The notes under the pieces: generated by a model
Seen by the model: only the letters and a program-made list of their open reading frames with translations
Told to the model about the DNA's origin: nothing
The model's database searches: none
Position numbers and translations under genes: made by a program
Shown here: positions 24,724-33,019 of the stretch, in pieces
How the letters are laid out: the number at the start of each line of letters is the position of its first letter
Position numbering within the stretch: position 1 is the first letter of the stretch
NCBI GenBank assembly: GCA_017881725.1
Contig: JADGQO010000180.1
Coordinates: forward strand, 1 to 33,019
Reading direction: 5' to 3'
Length of the DNA: 33,019 nucleotides
Origin: Fibrobacteria bacterium
GTDB taxonomy: Bacteria; Fibrobacterota; Fibrobacteria; UBA11236

Positions 24724-26739
24724 TCAATGGCCGGATAGTTTCCGGATTTGGTCACGCAAATGTGCGGCCCGTTCAAATTCAAGTTGATCCGCGGCGTCCT
24801 GCATTTCCTTCCTCAATCTCGAAATCTTCGGATCGGCGCCATCACTTTCCTCTCCCCCGTTTTCAACCCCGTGCGAACCAGCGTATAGGGCATTATCTTC
24901 GGCAACCAACAGAGCCTGTAAGTCCAGCGAATAATCGATCTCGGGAGTCAGTTGCAATTGCTGATGGATTTCCCGGCGCACGCTCCTCGGCACCATGCCG
25001 TGTTTACTATTGAATTCTTCCTGCTTGCGGCGGCGATTATCGGTTTCATCCATCGCGTACCGCATGCTCTTGGTTATCTGATCCGCATACATAAGCACCC
25101 GTCCGTGCACGTGGCGCGCGGCGCGTCCAATGGTTTGGATGAGGGAGCGATTGCTACGCAGGAACCCTTCCTTATCGGCGTCGAGGATGACGACCAAGGA
25201 AACTTCGGGCAAATCCAGACCTTCGCGCAAAAGATTGATTCCCACCAGGATGTCAATGGTCCCCTCGCGTAATTGCTTTATGATTTCGCTGCGGGCCAAA
25301 GTGTCCGTATCCGAATGCATGTAGCTGACCTTTAAACCCGCATGTTGGAGGTAGTCGGTCAAATCCTCGGCGCTACGTTTGGTCAAAGTCGTAATCAAAG
25401 TCCTTTCGGACAGCGCGATGCGGGAATGGATCTCATTAAGGATGTCGTCGATTTGCCCCTTGGGAGGCCGGACCTCGATTTGCGGATCCAAAAGCCCGGT
25501 GGGTCGGATGATTTGTTCCACGACCACCCCGTGCGTCTTGTTCAATTCGTAGTCGGCGGGCGTAGCCGAAACGAAAAGCGTGGCCGGAATCCTGGCCTCG
25601 AACTCATGAAACTTCAAGGGACGATTGTCCAGCGCGCAAGGCAGCCGGAATCCGTAGTTGACCAGGTTTTCCTTCCGGGATCGATCGCCGCTGTACATGG
25701 CCCCGATTTGCGGAACCGTCACGTGGGACTCATCCAAAATCAGGAAATAATCATCTCCGAAAAAATCCATCAAGGTGGAGGGCGGCGTCCCCACAGCCCG
25801 GTTTTCGATGATGCGCGAGTAGTTCTCCACGCCCGGGCAATGGCCCACTTCCTTGAGCATCTCGATGTCGTACATGGTGCGCTGGCTCAACCGCTGGGCT
25901 TCCAATAATTTGTTTTCCAGCGTAAACTTTTTGAGCGTCTCATCCAATTCATGGCGCATATCCTGAATGACCCGCGCCATTCCCTCTTCGCTGGTGACGT
26001 AATGACGCGCAGGATACACAAGCACCTTATCGAGTTGAGCTTCCTCCTCGCCCGTCAGCAGGTTGATGCGCCGAATCCTTTCGACTTCGTCCCCGAAAAA
26101 CTCGAACCGATACGCGAAATCGTCATAGGCGGGATGCACTTCCACGACGTCCCCGCGCACCCGGAAAGTCCCACGCTTGAAATCGAAATCGTTCCGTGAA
26201 TAATAGATGCCGACGAATTTACGCAGCAGCTCATTGCGTTCGATGCTCTCGCCTACCTTGACCTCGATCATCATTTTCCGGTATTCGGCCGGCGCGCCCA
26301 ATCCATAAATGCACGAAACCGAGGAGACGACGATGACGTCCTGGCGCGACATCAACGAAGCCGTGGTCCGCAGGCGGAGTTTGTCGATTTCGTCGTTGCG
26401 GCTGGAATCCTTTTCGATATAGGTATCCGAACTGGGGACGTAGGCTTCGGGCTGATAGTAATCGTAATAGCTCACGAAATATTCGACCGCGTTCTTGGGG
26501 AAGAAGGATTTGAACTCCTGGTAAAGCTGGGCCGCCAAGGTTTTGTTATGGGAAATGATCAAGGTGGGCTTATCCAGTTCCCGGATGACATTCGCCATGG
26601 TGAAGGTTTTGCCTGAACCGGTGACACCCAACAGGGTTTGGAATTTTTCACCGGTACGGAAGGCGGAGGTTAATTCGGCGATGGCCTGGGGCTGGTCGCC
26701 CGCAGGTTGATACGGGGCTTCCAGAATGAATCGGGACAT
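24724..26739 (-). CDS. uvrB: UvrB, excinuclease ABC subunit B
   Basis: This is a 671-residue UvrB, the helicase-like damage-verification subunit of nucleotide excision repair. It is loaded by UvrA and recruits UvrC. Walker A GVTGSGKT is at 38-45. The tyrosine-rich beta-hairpin region [21 protein letters not shown] is at about 89-109. Motifs [34 protein letters not shown] and QTIGRAARH are intact, as is the C-terminal UVR motif ([20 protein letters not shown]) that contacts UvrC. I placed the start at ATG 26739, where family homology begins; the frame stays open upstream to a TTG at 26805, but those residues are not UvrB-like. No ribosome site is visible; instead TATATT lies exactly 6 nt before the ATG. 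No LexA-type box is visible upstream. Confidence 0.97.
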   Translation of the reverse strand: MSRFILEAPYQPAGDQPQAIAELTSAFRTGEKFQTLLGVTGSGKTFTMANVIRELDKPTLIISHNKTLAAQLYQEFKSFFPKNAVEYFVSYYDYYQPEAYVPSSDTYIEKDSSRNDEIDKLRLRTTASLMSRQDVIVVSSVSCIYGLGAPAEYRKMMIEVKVGESIERNELLRKFVGIYYSRNDFDFKRGTFRVRGDVVEVHPAYDDFAYRFEFFGDEVERIRRINLLTGEEEAQLDKVLVYPARHYVTSEEGMARVIQDMRHELDETLKKFTLENKLLEAQRLSQRTMYDIEMLKEVGHCPGVENYSRIIENRAVGTPPSTLMDFFGDDYFLILDESHVTVPQIGAMYSGDRSRKENLVNYGFRLPCALDNRPLKFHEFEARIPATLFVSATPADYELNKTHGVVVEQIIRPTGLLDPQIEVRPPKGQIDDILNEIHSRIALSERTLITTLTKRSAEDLTDYLQHAGLKVSYMHSDTDTLARSEIIKQLREGTIDILVGINLLREGLDLPEVSLVVILDADKEGFLRSNRSLIQTIGRAARHVHGRVLMYADQITKSMRYAMDETDNRRRKQEEFNSKHGMVPRSVRREIHQQLQLTPEIDYSLDLQALLVAEDNALYAGSHGVENGGEESDGADPKISRLRKEMQDAADQLEFERAAHLRDQIRKLSGH

Positions 26740-26745
26740 GAGGTG

Positions 26746-26751
26746 AATATA
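26746..26751 (-). promoter_or_regulatory. TATATT element 6 nt before the uvrB start (possible leaderless -10)
   Basis: On the minus strand TATATT is followed by CACCTC and the uvrB ATG. With -10 at this distance the transcript would begin at or next to the start codon, which would explain the missing ribosome site. No clear -35 is present, so the call is tentative. Confidence 0.4.
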
Positions 26752-26850
26752 CGAATTGGTCCGCCGGAAAGGACCTTGGAGAGGAAGGCTTGCCTGGAAA
26801 TGCAAGCCCTTTATGGAAATGAAGACCCTATATGGGTCGTGGGTCGGGTG

Positions 26851-27570
26851 CTAAGGAATTTGGGCGAGCAGACGCGTGGCGTCAAACGCTTCCTTGGATT
26901 CGGGATATATAGTCACCAACTTTTCAGCCGTAACTTTAACCTTGTCGGCGTTTTTTAGCTCACGATAGCACAAGGTCAATTTCCATAGGGCATTGGCGAC
27001 GGAGGGGCTGAGGTCCGCCACTTCCTTGCCTTCGACCTTTTCGGATGGTTTACCGGTTCTGAGGCCGAATTTGGAGACGAATTTCTCCAAGTTTTCCGCC
27101 GCGTGCGCGTAATCCTTCTTTTGGATATAGCAGGCAGCCAAGCCATGCAAAGCTCCGGAACCGATGAGACTCTGCTTGGTGTTCGTCAGATCCACCTGTC
27201 CGAATTCCTTGACGGCCTCGTCGTAGCGGCCTTTGTTGTAATGAATCTGGCCCAACATGAGATTGGCTTTATCCTGGATGAGCTTGGCGTGGGACGCATG
27301 CACGAAGTTGAGCAAAAACGCTTCGGCTGAATCCGTTTTTTCTTCACCCAAATAAATGTAGGCCTGGCCTAAAGCTTTGTTTTCTTTCGCTTGGGAACTC
27401 AACCGGTCATTATTGAACCAAACCCCGCCCAAAATCACGACCACAACGGCCATTACGGCATAAAGAGTTTGTTTCCCGAATCGCGGCCAAAAATCCACGA
27501 GAAACCAGTCCACCAGTCCCGAATCCTGGTTTTGGGGTTGCTCCGTCGGGGGCTGCTTATTCAGGTTCAT
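26851..27570 (-). CDS. membrane-anchored TPR protein
   Basis: This is a 239-residue protein with a short cytoplasmic N terminus, one transmembrane helix (about 35-52) and a C-terminal region of tetratricopeptide-like helix pairs. Examples are ANLMLGQIHYNKGRYDEAVKEF and GLAACYIQKKDYAHAAENLEKF, followed by a final pair ending KVTAEKLVTIYPESKEAFDA. This layout matches YfgM-like proteins, which hold TPRs in the periplasm and assist envelope protein folding or assembly. The TPR assignment is firm and the YfgM comparison is by layout only. GAGG about five bases before ATG 27570 supports the start. It lies 110 bp upstream of uvrB on the same strand, but the TATATT element before uvrB suggests separate transcription. 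Confidence 0.78.
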   Translation of the reverse strand: MNLNKQPPTEQPQNQDSGLVDWFLVDFWPRFGKQTLYAVMAVVVVILGGVWFNNDRLSSQAKENKALGQAYIYLGEEKTDSAEAFLLNFVHASHAKLIQDKANLMLGQIHYNKGRYDEAVKEFGQVDLTNTKQSLIGSGALHGLAACYIQKKDYAHAAENLEKFVSKFGLRTGKPSEKVEGKEVADLSPSVANALWKLTLCYRELKNADKVKVTAEKLVTIYPESKEAFDATRLLAQIP

Positions 27571-27719
27571 CCAATCCTCGCGGTACCGGTCTTAGTTTGA
27601 TAGGATTCCGCAGCGATATTGCCGTGGAAAACGGCCCCAAAAATTAGCTAACCGCTGTGGCCCGGTCAACCGAAGCGCCGCGATTGCCGTTTTTACATCG
27701 TCGCCACGTGGGTGCTCCA

Positions 27720-27728
27720 TGGTATAAT
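27720..27728 (+). promoter_or_regulatory. extended -10 promoter for the phosphatase-yfiH pair
   Basis: TGGTATAAT contains a perfect TATAAT (27723-27728) preceded by the TGN extension that can replace a -35 box; no good -35 is seen. Transcription would start near 27735, so the protein must start downstream of it, which favours ATG 27751. Confidence 0.55.
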
Positions 27729-27750
27729 CCAGGAGCGCGGATTCAAGGCT

Positions 27751-29181
27751 ATGACGACTATGGAAAATACGGCCGACTCGCAAGATTCTGAAAACGAAAT
27801 CCTCTCCAGGGAATTGGTGCTGAGCGCCTTGGTGCATGAGGTCACACGGGTTTTGCACTCGGCCGCAACCTTGGATCAGGCGCTAAACTCTTTTTTGCTC
27901 GGCATCATGGAAATGACCGACATCCAGGACATGGCTCTCTTTGCGATTCGGGAAGGGCAATCCGACTTGCAGTTGACCCATTCCCTGGGCCTTGAGCAGG
28001 TTTTGGCCAAGGCCTGGAATTTCATTCCCAACCAGGGGTGTGTCCAGGAGTGTTTGACCCAACTACGCCATGTGCTGGTGGATAAACCCAACCCATCCGA
28101 TCCTTTCCGCGCGCACTCCAGCCGGAACTATTTGGTCATGCCCATTACCGCGCGTTTGGCCGACGAAACCGAACCGGGATTATCCGGACAGCATTCCGTA
28201 TCCCGCGTCCGCGCTTTGGGTCTTTTGTGGCTGGATACCGGAAGCGGCGAGTCCGCCATTACGGGACAGACGATATCCCATCTCACCGGACTGACTCAAC
28301 AGGCCGGATTGATGATGGAAACCTTCCGCATTCAGCGCGAATTGGCTGCGACGAATTCGGAATTAAAGAACAGCAATGCCAAATTGAAGGAAGCGTATGT
28401 GGCCTTGAGCAAGGCGCAAAAACATATCGAGGACGATTTGGATCGTGCCCGCGCCATCCAAAACAGTCTCCTGCCCGCTTCCTTTCCGACCCAATTATTG
28501 CGCCGCATCGCTTCCAAGTACATCCCGGCGGGAAAGGTGGGCGGAGACTATTACGATTGCTTCGATCTGGGAGGGTGCCGGCTCGGCATGGTAGTCGCGG
28601 ACGTTTCCGGGCACGGGATTGGAGCGGCCTTGGTGATGTCCATGTTCAAGGTCCTCCTGCGTACTTTCTCGATGGATAGCCCGTCGCCGTGCGCGGTTCT
28701 CAACCGCATCAATCACACTTTCGTGCAGCAACAGTTGGGTCGCGCGCAATTCGTCACTGCCTTCTACGCGATATTCGACAAGGCTTCGCGCCGACTGACG
28801 TATTGCAACGCGGGACATGTGGCGCAACTCTTGAGGCTGGACCCCGGTTCGCAGGGTGGCCCGGATAGTGTATTGGAAATGCCTTCCCAAGGGCTGGTCC
28901 TGGGGATGTTCGGAGACACCTTCCTGAGCGACGCGACCCTGGAGTTGACTCCCGAAGCCCGACTGTTCCTCTTTACGGACGGAATTACCGAGGCGCACGG
29001 AACTAACGGAAAAATGTTCGGCGTGGAGCCCATGCTGCAACTGGCCATGGCTTCCGGAACGAACCATCCCGTGGAATTGATCGACGACCTGATGGCTACG
29101 CGTTCCGCATTTTTGGGTGGCTCGATGCAGGCGAAAGGCGATTTGGCCGATGACGCCACCCTTGTTATCGTTGACTTGTGA
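27751..29181 (+). CDS. GAF-domain PP2C (SpoIIE/RsbU-type) serine phosphatase
   Basis: This is a 476-residue signalling phosphatase. Residues of about 20-192 form a GAF-like sensor domain and about 193-233 a linking coiled coil (RIQRELAATNSELKNSNAKLKEAY). Residues of about 245-476 form a PP2C/SpoIIE catalytic domain. Metal-binding motifs are complete: GGDYYD (264-269), ADVSGHGIG (283-291), FTDGITEA (408-415) and ADDAT (466-470). Proteins of this build dephosphorylate anti-anti-sigma (STAS) proteins in partner-switching control of alternative sigma factors. No such partner is in the window, so the target is unknown. The start ATG 27751 lies about 16 nt after the predicted transcription start; an upstream GTG at 27712 would precede it. 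Its stop overlaps the start of the next gene (GTGA). Confidence 0.88.
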   Translation: MTTMENTADSQDSENEILSRELVLSALVHEVTRVLHSAATLDQALNSFLLGIMEMTDIQDMALFAIREGQSDLQLTHSLGLEQVLAKAWNFIPNQGCVQECLTQLRHVLVDKPNPSDPFRAHSSRNYLVMPITARLADETEPGLSGQHSVSRVRALGLLWLDTGSGESAITGQTISHLTGLTQQAGLMMETFRIQRELAATNSELKNSNAKLKEAYVALSKAQKHIEDDLDRARAIQNSLLPASFPTQLLRRIASKYIPAGKVGGDYYDCFDLGGCRLGMVVADVSGHGIGAALVMSMFKVLLRTFSMDSPSPCAVLNRINHTFVQQQLGRAQFVTAFYAIFDKASRRLTYCNAGHVAQLLRLDPGSQGGPDSVLEMPSQGLVLGMFGDTFLSDATLELTPEARLFLFTDGITEAHGTNGKMFGVEPMLQLAMASGTNHPVELIDDLMATRSAFLGGSMQAKGDLADDATLVIVDL

Positions 29182-29993
29182 TTTCCGACCACGCCTGGCT
29201 CGAACCGTTCCCTGAATGGCGCTTGCGCGTATGCGCCGCTTTCAGCACGCGCGCCCTTGCGCCCCATGCCCCCTCGCTGGCAGACTTTGAAAATGAGCCG
29301 CTTTCCCCGTACGCCGGATTGAATCTTTCCTACCGGAGCGGGGATCGGATCGAAACGGTGGACGAGCATTGGCGCAGGGTACGCATGCACTGGGACCTGG
29401 CCGGCAAACCTCTGGTAATGCCCAAATTGGTCCATGGAGAAAACCTGGCCGACGGAGACGCGGCCTTGCCCGCCCACCCCTCGGCGGGGTGGCCGGAAAC
29501 CATGCTGCAACCCGAAAACGCCGACGCGGTTTTCTCCCGGTCGACGCAGCGTATCATGGCCGTTACCATGGCGGATTGCCTGGCCGCCTTGATTTTCGAT
29601 CCGAACCGCAACACCATCGCAGCCGTACACGCAGGCTGGCGCGGGACCCGCGCGGGAATCCTGGGGAAAGTCCTTGCCAATCTTCAATCGCGTGGAGCCT
29701 TGGATCCGAGCGGGTCATTCATCGCCTTTGGCCCCTGTTTGCGGCTGGAATCGTTGGCGATAGGTGAAGATGTGGCGGAAACCTTGGATCCGGCATACGT
29801 CTCTCGGATTCACGGCCGACCGCATTTCGACATGGTGTCGAGCAACCGCGACCAGGCCATAGCCGCCGGTGTACCTGCATCCAATATCCGCGATCTCGGC
29901 GGGTGCTCGCTGACCGAGCCCCAACGTTTCTTTTCATTTCGGCGCGACGGCAAGGAATCGGGCCGGATGGCGGCGTTTATTTCCCTGCGGTAA
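29178..29993 (+). CDS. yfiH: YfiH/LACC1-family purine nucleoside enzyme (polyphenol oxidase family)
   Basis: This is a 271-residue member of the multicopper polyphenol oxidase (YfiH, DUF152) family. Characterised relatives act mainly as zinc-dependent purine nucleoside phosphorylase and adenosine deaminase enzymes. The metal and active-site pattern is intact: His86 in KLVHGENL, Cys134 in VTMADCLA, and His151 in AVHAGWRGT. The family GPCL motif follows (FGPCLRLESLAIGEDV). The GTG start at 29178 overlaps the phosphatase stop by four bases, a classic translational coupling. YfiH genes often sit near cell-division or pseudouridine-synthase genes; pairing with a PP2C phosphatase is less usual. It probably works in nucleoside salvage or clean-up in the cytoplasm. 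Confidence 0.88.
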   Translation: MISDHAWLEPFPEWRLRVCAAFSTRALAPHAPSLADFENEPLSPYAGLNLSYRSGDRIETVDEHWRRVRMHWDLAGKPLVMPKLVHGENLADGDAALPAHPSAGWPETMLQPENADAVFSRSTQRIMAVTMADCLAALIFDPNRNTIAAVHAGWRGTRAGILGKVLANLQSRGALDPSGSFIAFGPCLRLESLAIGEDVAETLDPAYVSRIHGRPHFDMVSSNRDQAIAAGVPASNIRDLGGCSLTEPQRFFSFRRDGKESGRMAAFISLR

Positions 29994-30042
29994 GGCCTAG
30001 TCCTGAAGTACAGTAATTTTTTGTAGCGCACACCGCTTCGCG

Positions 30043-30071
30043 TTGCAAATTATTCCCGGTTTACGTATTCT
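30043..30071 (+). promoter_or_regulatory. candidate promoter of the right-hand barrel gene
   Basis: TTGCAA (30043-30048) is followed by a 17-bp spacer and TATTCT (30066-30071). The -10 is the same hexamer proposed for recA. Transcription would start near 30078, giving a leader of about 27 nt that includes the GGAGG ribosome site. Confidence 0.45.
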
Positions 30072-30104
30072 AACTCAGTCAGGGAAAACTTCCCGGGAGG
30101 ACGC

Positions 30105-30863
30105 ATGAAAAACTTGTTGATGAAGACCATGGGCTTGGCCGCAGGCGCGGTCGTTTACTCGCACGCGATTTTCGGAATCGGCGGACAATGGGCGCCGGCT
30201 CCGGGTTTGTCGGTCAAGGCATCCAACGATGTCGTCGCCGGCAGCGGCACATCGGCCATCAGCATTGATCAAAAGAGTGTTTCCGGCTTGAACGGGTTCG
30301 GCGTGAAATTGTGGGTGGACGCGATTCCCTTCATCGATTTGGAAGCGGGGAGCAATATCCAATTCGGCACTTACGACCTCGCCTTGGTTAGTAGCGGCGG
30401 CACCTTGCCCGTGAAATTCGATGTCGGCGTTCCTCTGGTTCCGAACAAACCCGTCTATGCGCGCATCGTGAACGATTTGACCGTGCTCTATCCTTTCCTC
30501 AAACTTCCCCCGCTCGTATCCATCTTGAAATTATACGCCGGCGCGGGCGTGTCTTATGGGTTGACGACGGAAGTCCTCAACGCCAAATTCGGCAAGAAGG
30601 CCGTCGATGACGCCATCGCCAAGAGCGGCGCCACTGCGGCGGATTCTCCGGAAAAGGTTTCGACCATCCTGGTCAAGGCCATCGAAAATAACGGGCTCAA
30701 GAGCGGAATGGGCTTTCACCTGGAAGCGGGCGCGAAGGCTAAAATCCCGGTCATTCCCATCGCCGTTTTCGCCAACGCCAAATACCACATGCTCAGCTCC
30801 ATGCCTTCAGCGGTCGATGCCAACAGCCTCACCCTGGAATTAGGCGGAGCTCTGGCTTTTTAA
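30105..30863 (+). CDS. probable outer-membrane beta-barrel protein
   Basis: This is a 252-residue protein with a signal peptide (MKNLLMKTMGLAAGAVVYSHA-IFG). Its strand-rich body has Gly-rich turns (FGVKLWVDAIPFIDLEAGSNIQFGTY, YARIVNDLTVLYPF, KLYAGAGVSYGL, KSGMGFHLEAGAKAKI, FANAKYHML). It ends in a C-terminal phenylalanine (LTLELGGALAF), the usual signal for outer-membrane insertion by the BAM complex. I do not recognise a named family. GGAGG five bases upstream fixes the ATG. It has its own promoter and ends at a strong bidirectional terminator, so it is a single-gene unit. Confidence 0.7.
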   Translation: MKNLLMKTMGLAAGAVVYSHAIFGIGGQWAPAPGLSVKASNDVVAGSGTSAISIDQKSVSGLNGFGVKLWVDAIPFIDLEAGSNIQFGTYDLALVSSGGTLPVKFDVGVPLVPNKPVYARIVNDLTVLYPFLKLPPLVSILKLYAGAGVSYGLTTEVLNAKFGKKAVDDAIAKSGATAADSPEKVSTILVKAIENNGLKSGMGFHLEAGAKAKIPVIPIAVFANAKYHMLSSMPSAVDANSLTLELGGALAF

Positions 30864-30886
30864 ATTCCGGAAATTTTTCGAGACAT

Positions 30887-30922
30887 AAAAAAAGCCGCGG
30901 GTCAAAAGGTCCGCGGTTTTTT
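30887..30922. terminator. bidirectional intrinsic terminator
   Basis: CCGCGG (30895-30900) and CCGCGG (30911-30916) form a stem around a 10-nt loop, flanked by seven A residues on the left (30887-30893) and six T residues on the right (30917-30922). It can therefore stop plus-strand transcripts from the barrel gene and minus-strand transcripts from the convergent gene. Confidence 0.9.
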
Positions 30923-30966
30923 CTTTTCAGGTTGGATAATCCCAGGTCGGCCGGAACCGATCCCGA

Positions 30967-32037
30967 CTATCGCGCGGGTTCGGGCATTTCAATCGGGCGC
31001 GCCATCAGGACATGGCGGGGCAAAAGATTGGCCTTACCCTTTACGCGCAAGGTGCGGATGACTTCATCCAACATGGCTTGGCTGCAAAGTTGCTTCCCCA
31101 ACTGACGCGGGGTCCGGCCCCAAAGGTTCACGCGAGGCTGTTCGTTCCAGATGCTTTCCAAAACCCACTCGAGTTCCGGAATGGCGATGGTCGCTTCCGA
31201 CAAATCCTGCACCATCCGCGTCAACAGGCAACCGGTCATTTCCCACTCATGTAATAGAGCCGGAAAGGACCAAGACTCCTCCAGCTCCTTGCCGAGATAC
31301 TCCTCCCAACGAACCAGGGCTTGCAGGTAATTCTCGCTCGGTATCGGCATATCCACGCAGAAGTCCATCCAATGCGCATGCGCCCAGATTTTTTTTTCCA
31401 AGGTGAAAGCGGAAAGGCCGTTGGGGCATAGGCGCAAGCATGTCAGGCTGCGCGCGCGCAATTCGTTCCCGGTGAAATAGGTGGGCGCGGTCAACAGCAC
31501 CGCCTCGGCGATATTCACGTTGATGGAACGCAGCGGCGCGCGATGCACTTGCATGAAGCAGGAATCCTTGGACGGCTTGATGGGGGCGGTCCACCAGGGA
31601 AGATAATCGTTGGGGCTATACAGCACTTCCTTGCCCGTGCCCAAGTCGCGACCGTAAAAACGATTGCGATCCTCGTGCATGCCCATGAACTCCACCAGCG
31701 CCGTATCCGCTTCGCCCAGGCGCGTCGCCAGCACTTCTTCCAACTGGGTGGGAAACTCCGTCTCCTTGAGATAAATCTCGTGGATGCTTCCCTCCTGTTG
31801 GGGAACCTCCTGCAGGTAATATGACAAAAAGCGTCCGAACGTGGAGGGATAGTCGCTCGCCGGATAGGACCAATGATAACCGCGGCTTTCCAACGGACCC
31901 AGAAAGGCGGCGCGATGCTTTTTTTCTTCGAAGCGATCGGGCTGGGACATGGCGAAGATGCACAGTTTTTGCCACTCCAAACCGAGCAGGTTGGCTTGCT
32001 GGGATACCGGGAATTTATACTTCCGCTTCACTTGCAT
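30967..32037 (-). CDS. unrecognised 356-residue cytoplasmic protein
   Basis: I do not recognise a family. There is no signal peptide or membrane helix, so the protein is probably cytoplasmic. It is rich in Trp, Leu and Glu, with segments such as ESRGYHWSYPASDYPSTFGR, NDYLPWWTAP, HAHWMDFCVDMPIPSENY and a basic C-terminal region ending KGKANLLPRHVLMARPIE. ATG 32037 follows a purine-rich GGAAAAGGAA and is preferred. The frame stays open to a TTG at 32118, which would add a Pro/Gln-rich, probably disordered 27-residue extension. It ends at the shared bidirectional terminator. Coding is well supported by length and termination context. Confidence 0.7.
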   Translation of the reverse strand: MQVKRKYKFPVSQQANLLGLEWQKLCIFAMSQPDRFEEKKHRAAFLGPLESRGYHWSYPASDYPSTFGRFLSYYLQEVPQQEGSIHEIYLKETEFPTQLEEVLATRLGEADTALVEFMGMHEDRNRFYGRDLGTGKEVLYSPNDYLPWWTAPIKPSKDSCFMQVHRAPLRSINVNIAEAVLLTAPTYFTGNELRARSLTCLRLCPNGLSAFTLEKKIWAHAHWMDFCVDMPIPSENYLQALVRWEEYLGKELEESWSFPALLHEWEMTGCLLTRMVQDLSEATIAIPELEWVLESIWNEQPRVNLWGRTPRQLGKQLCSQAMLDEVIRTLRVKGKANLLPRHVLMARPIEMPEPAR

Positions 32038-32373
32038 TTCCTTTTCCGGGCCGCTAGGTCCAGCCGGTGTTTGCGACTGCAACTGCCGGGGCGGATTTTG
32101 GGCGCCTATCGGTCCCAATGAGGTTACAACCTGGCCCGAAAAAGGGACAAGAACTCTTATTTAGCGGGACTAACAAAAATCACGGGAAGGAAGCGGAAAC
32201 GCCGCCGGCGCAAAAATGGTCCAAAATGGATCAGGCATGAAAATCGGTGCGCCCGGATCCATAGGGACAAATTTGGGTCAAGGAAAATGTTCGCGACAAA
32301 GCCATCGGCCATGGGTGAGGGCTTAACAGGGTGTTAAAGGGAGGGCTTTTTTGAGTTCGGATTGAGGAGTATT
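32038..32373. other. intergenic region without assignable features
   Basis: This 336-bp gap contains a small palindrome AGGTT-AC-AACCT (32121-32132) and little else I can name. The promoter of the minus-strand gene at 30967-32037 should lie here, but I see no convincing -35/-10 pair. Confidence 0.4.
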
Positions 32374-33019
32374 TTAAGGCAGATAGGGCCGGATGTTGAT
32401 TCGTTCCACACCCGCGTCCGTGCCGATCCAGAGCTTACCGCCGTTGATCGTAAAGGTTTGCACGAAAGTTCCCGGAATCCCGTCTTCCAATTTGATGTCC
32501 GTCCATAGCCGCCGATTCATATCATACGCGGTGACTCCATCGTGAAATCCGATGTAGAGGATGTCGCCGTCGAAGCGCAGGCGAAATGCGCCCGCGCGCT
32601 CCGTCAAGACCAGCGGTTGCTGTTTCCGGGGCTTGAGCATTATCTTGTCCCCGCTGATCCAGTACAAGCTGGTATCGTGATAGACGACGGAGGGAACCGC
32701 GACGGCAAACGCTTCCGGGACGTCCTTGCCGGAGACCTCTTTCAGGCTTTTCCACCCGCTGGGTTGGTGGACGTACAAGCCGTACCGGGACGCCGCCCAT
32801 AAGTCCTTGTCCTTGGTTTCCAATTCGTAAACCGCGACGCCGCCACTGATGGGAACTTCCATGCTTTGGAACTCCGCCTTGGGATCGGCCAAAAAGGAAA
32901 TCCCCTGCTCCGAAGCCGCGTACAGCGCGCCTTCATGGACATGGAGGCTGTACACGCGCACGTCCGTTCCGCCTTGGAGATGGTCGAATGTCTTGAACTG
33001 TCCCGTCACCGGGTCATGC
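32374..33019 (-). CDS. partial beta-propeller protein (Reg_prop-like), 5' end outside the window
   Basis: The last 215 codons or so are visible; the frame is still open at the right edge (codons for HDPVTGQF precede the first visible candidate start), so the gene begins beyond the window. The visible part has repeated blade-like units with the pattern LY-A-S..G: SLHVHEGALYAASEQGISFL, ELETKDKDLWAASRYGLYVH, FDGDILYIGFHDGVTAYD and TINGGKLWIGTDAGVERINI. This resembles the two-component-regulator propeller or a related extracytoplasmic beta-propeller. It ends shortly after the last blade, so no kinase or other domain follows. Confidence 0.65.
   Translation of the reverse strand, partial: HDPVTGQFKTFDHLQGGTDVRVYSLHVHEGALYAASEQGISFLADPKAEFQSMEVPISGGVAVYELETKDKDLWAASRYGLYVHQPSGWKSLKEVSGKDVPEAFAVAVPSVVYHDTSLYWISGDKIMLKPRKQQPLVLTERAGAFRLRFDGDILYIGFHDGVTAYDMNRRLWTDIKLEDGIPGTFVQTFTINGGKLWIGTDAGVERINIRPYLP

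Noticed and set aside
26740..26850. LexA box upstream of uvrB
   Set aside because: I searched both strands by eye for TGCNC-N4-GTGCA and found none in this gap.
27592..27858. Minus-strand reading frame overlapping the phosphatase start
   Set aside because: No ribosome site or recognisable features, and it overlaps a supported promoter and gene start.

Overview
The window reads as a chromosomal housekeeping stretch from a Gram-negative (diderm) bacterium, most likely a member of the Fibrobacterota or a close relative. No 16S or marker set is present, so the assignment is inferential. Three things support it. A perfect match to the LexA-box form reported for Fibrobacter succinogenes (TGCNC-N4-GTGCA) lies upstream of recA. 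Outer-membrane components are abundant: an ExbB/ExbD/TonB set, an AsmA-family protein, two probable outer-membrane barrels and several lipoproteins. One of these lipoproteins is very large and carries Asp/Thr-rich linkers, Ig-like domains and CDPTKG repeats. I see no insertion sequence, prophage, CRISPR array or defence island.

Layout, left to right. Positions 1-2100 hold two envelope genes (a probable outer-membrane barrel and a LolA-like protein) in DNA that looks more AT-rich than the rest. Positions 2300-2605 are a non-coding stretch packed with six separate inverted repeats, directly downstream of recA. Positions 2616-5155 hold the minus-strand pair cinA-recA, with the LexA-type box and a promoter in the gap. 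Positions 5260-7358 hold three genes of unknown detailed role: a DUF5683-like membrane protein, a small cytosolic protein and a small secreted protein. Positions 7604-9386 are a tightly overlapping exbB-exbD-tonB operon. It converges on a single 5.5-kb minus-strand gene (9476-14932) for an 1818-residue lipoprotein with a 36-bp x 8 coding tandem repeat and an intrinsic terminator.

Positions 15340-18591 carry yicC, a DRTGG-like domain protein, a small lipoprotein followed by a phoH-family ATPase, and a small two-helix membrane protein. The stop codon of that last gene lies 6 nt before tRNA-Val(UAC), which is followed by tRNA-Asp(GUC). Positions 18731-24511 hold glgB, a convergent AsmA-family gene and a small abundant-looking lipoprotein with its own promoter and terminator. 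Positions 24724-27570 hold uvrB and a membrane-anchored TPR protein. Positions 27751-29993 hold a GAF plus PP2C (SpoIIE/RsbU-type) phosphatase translationally coupled to a YfiH/LACC1-type purine nucleoside enzyme. The right end holds another probable outer-membrane barrel, an unrecognised 356-residue protein and the 3' part of a beta-propeller gene that runs off the window.

Functionally the window combines DNA repair (recA, cinA, uvrB), RNA metabolism (yicC, phoH), glycogen branching (glgB), energised outer-membrane transport (exbBD-tonB) and envelope biogenesis (AsmA, LolA-like). The points most worth checking are the hairpin cluster after recA, the LexA-type operator, the repeat-bearing giant lipoprotein with a duplicated C-terminal module, and the shared TATATT-6-nt-ATG arrangement at cinA and uvrB.
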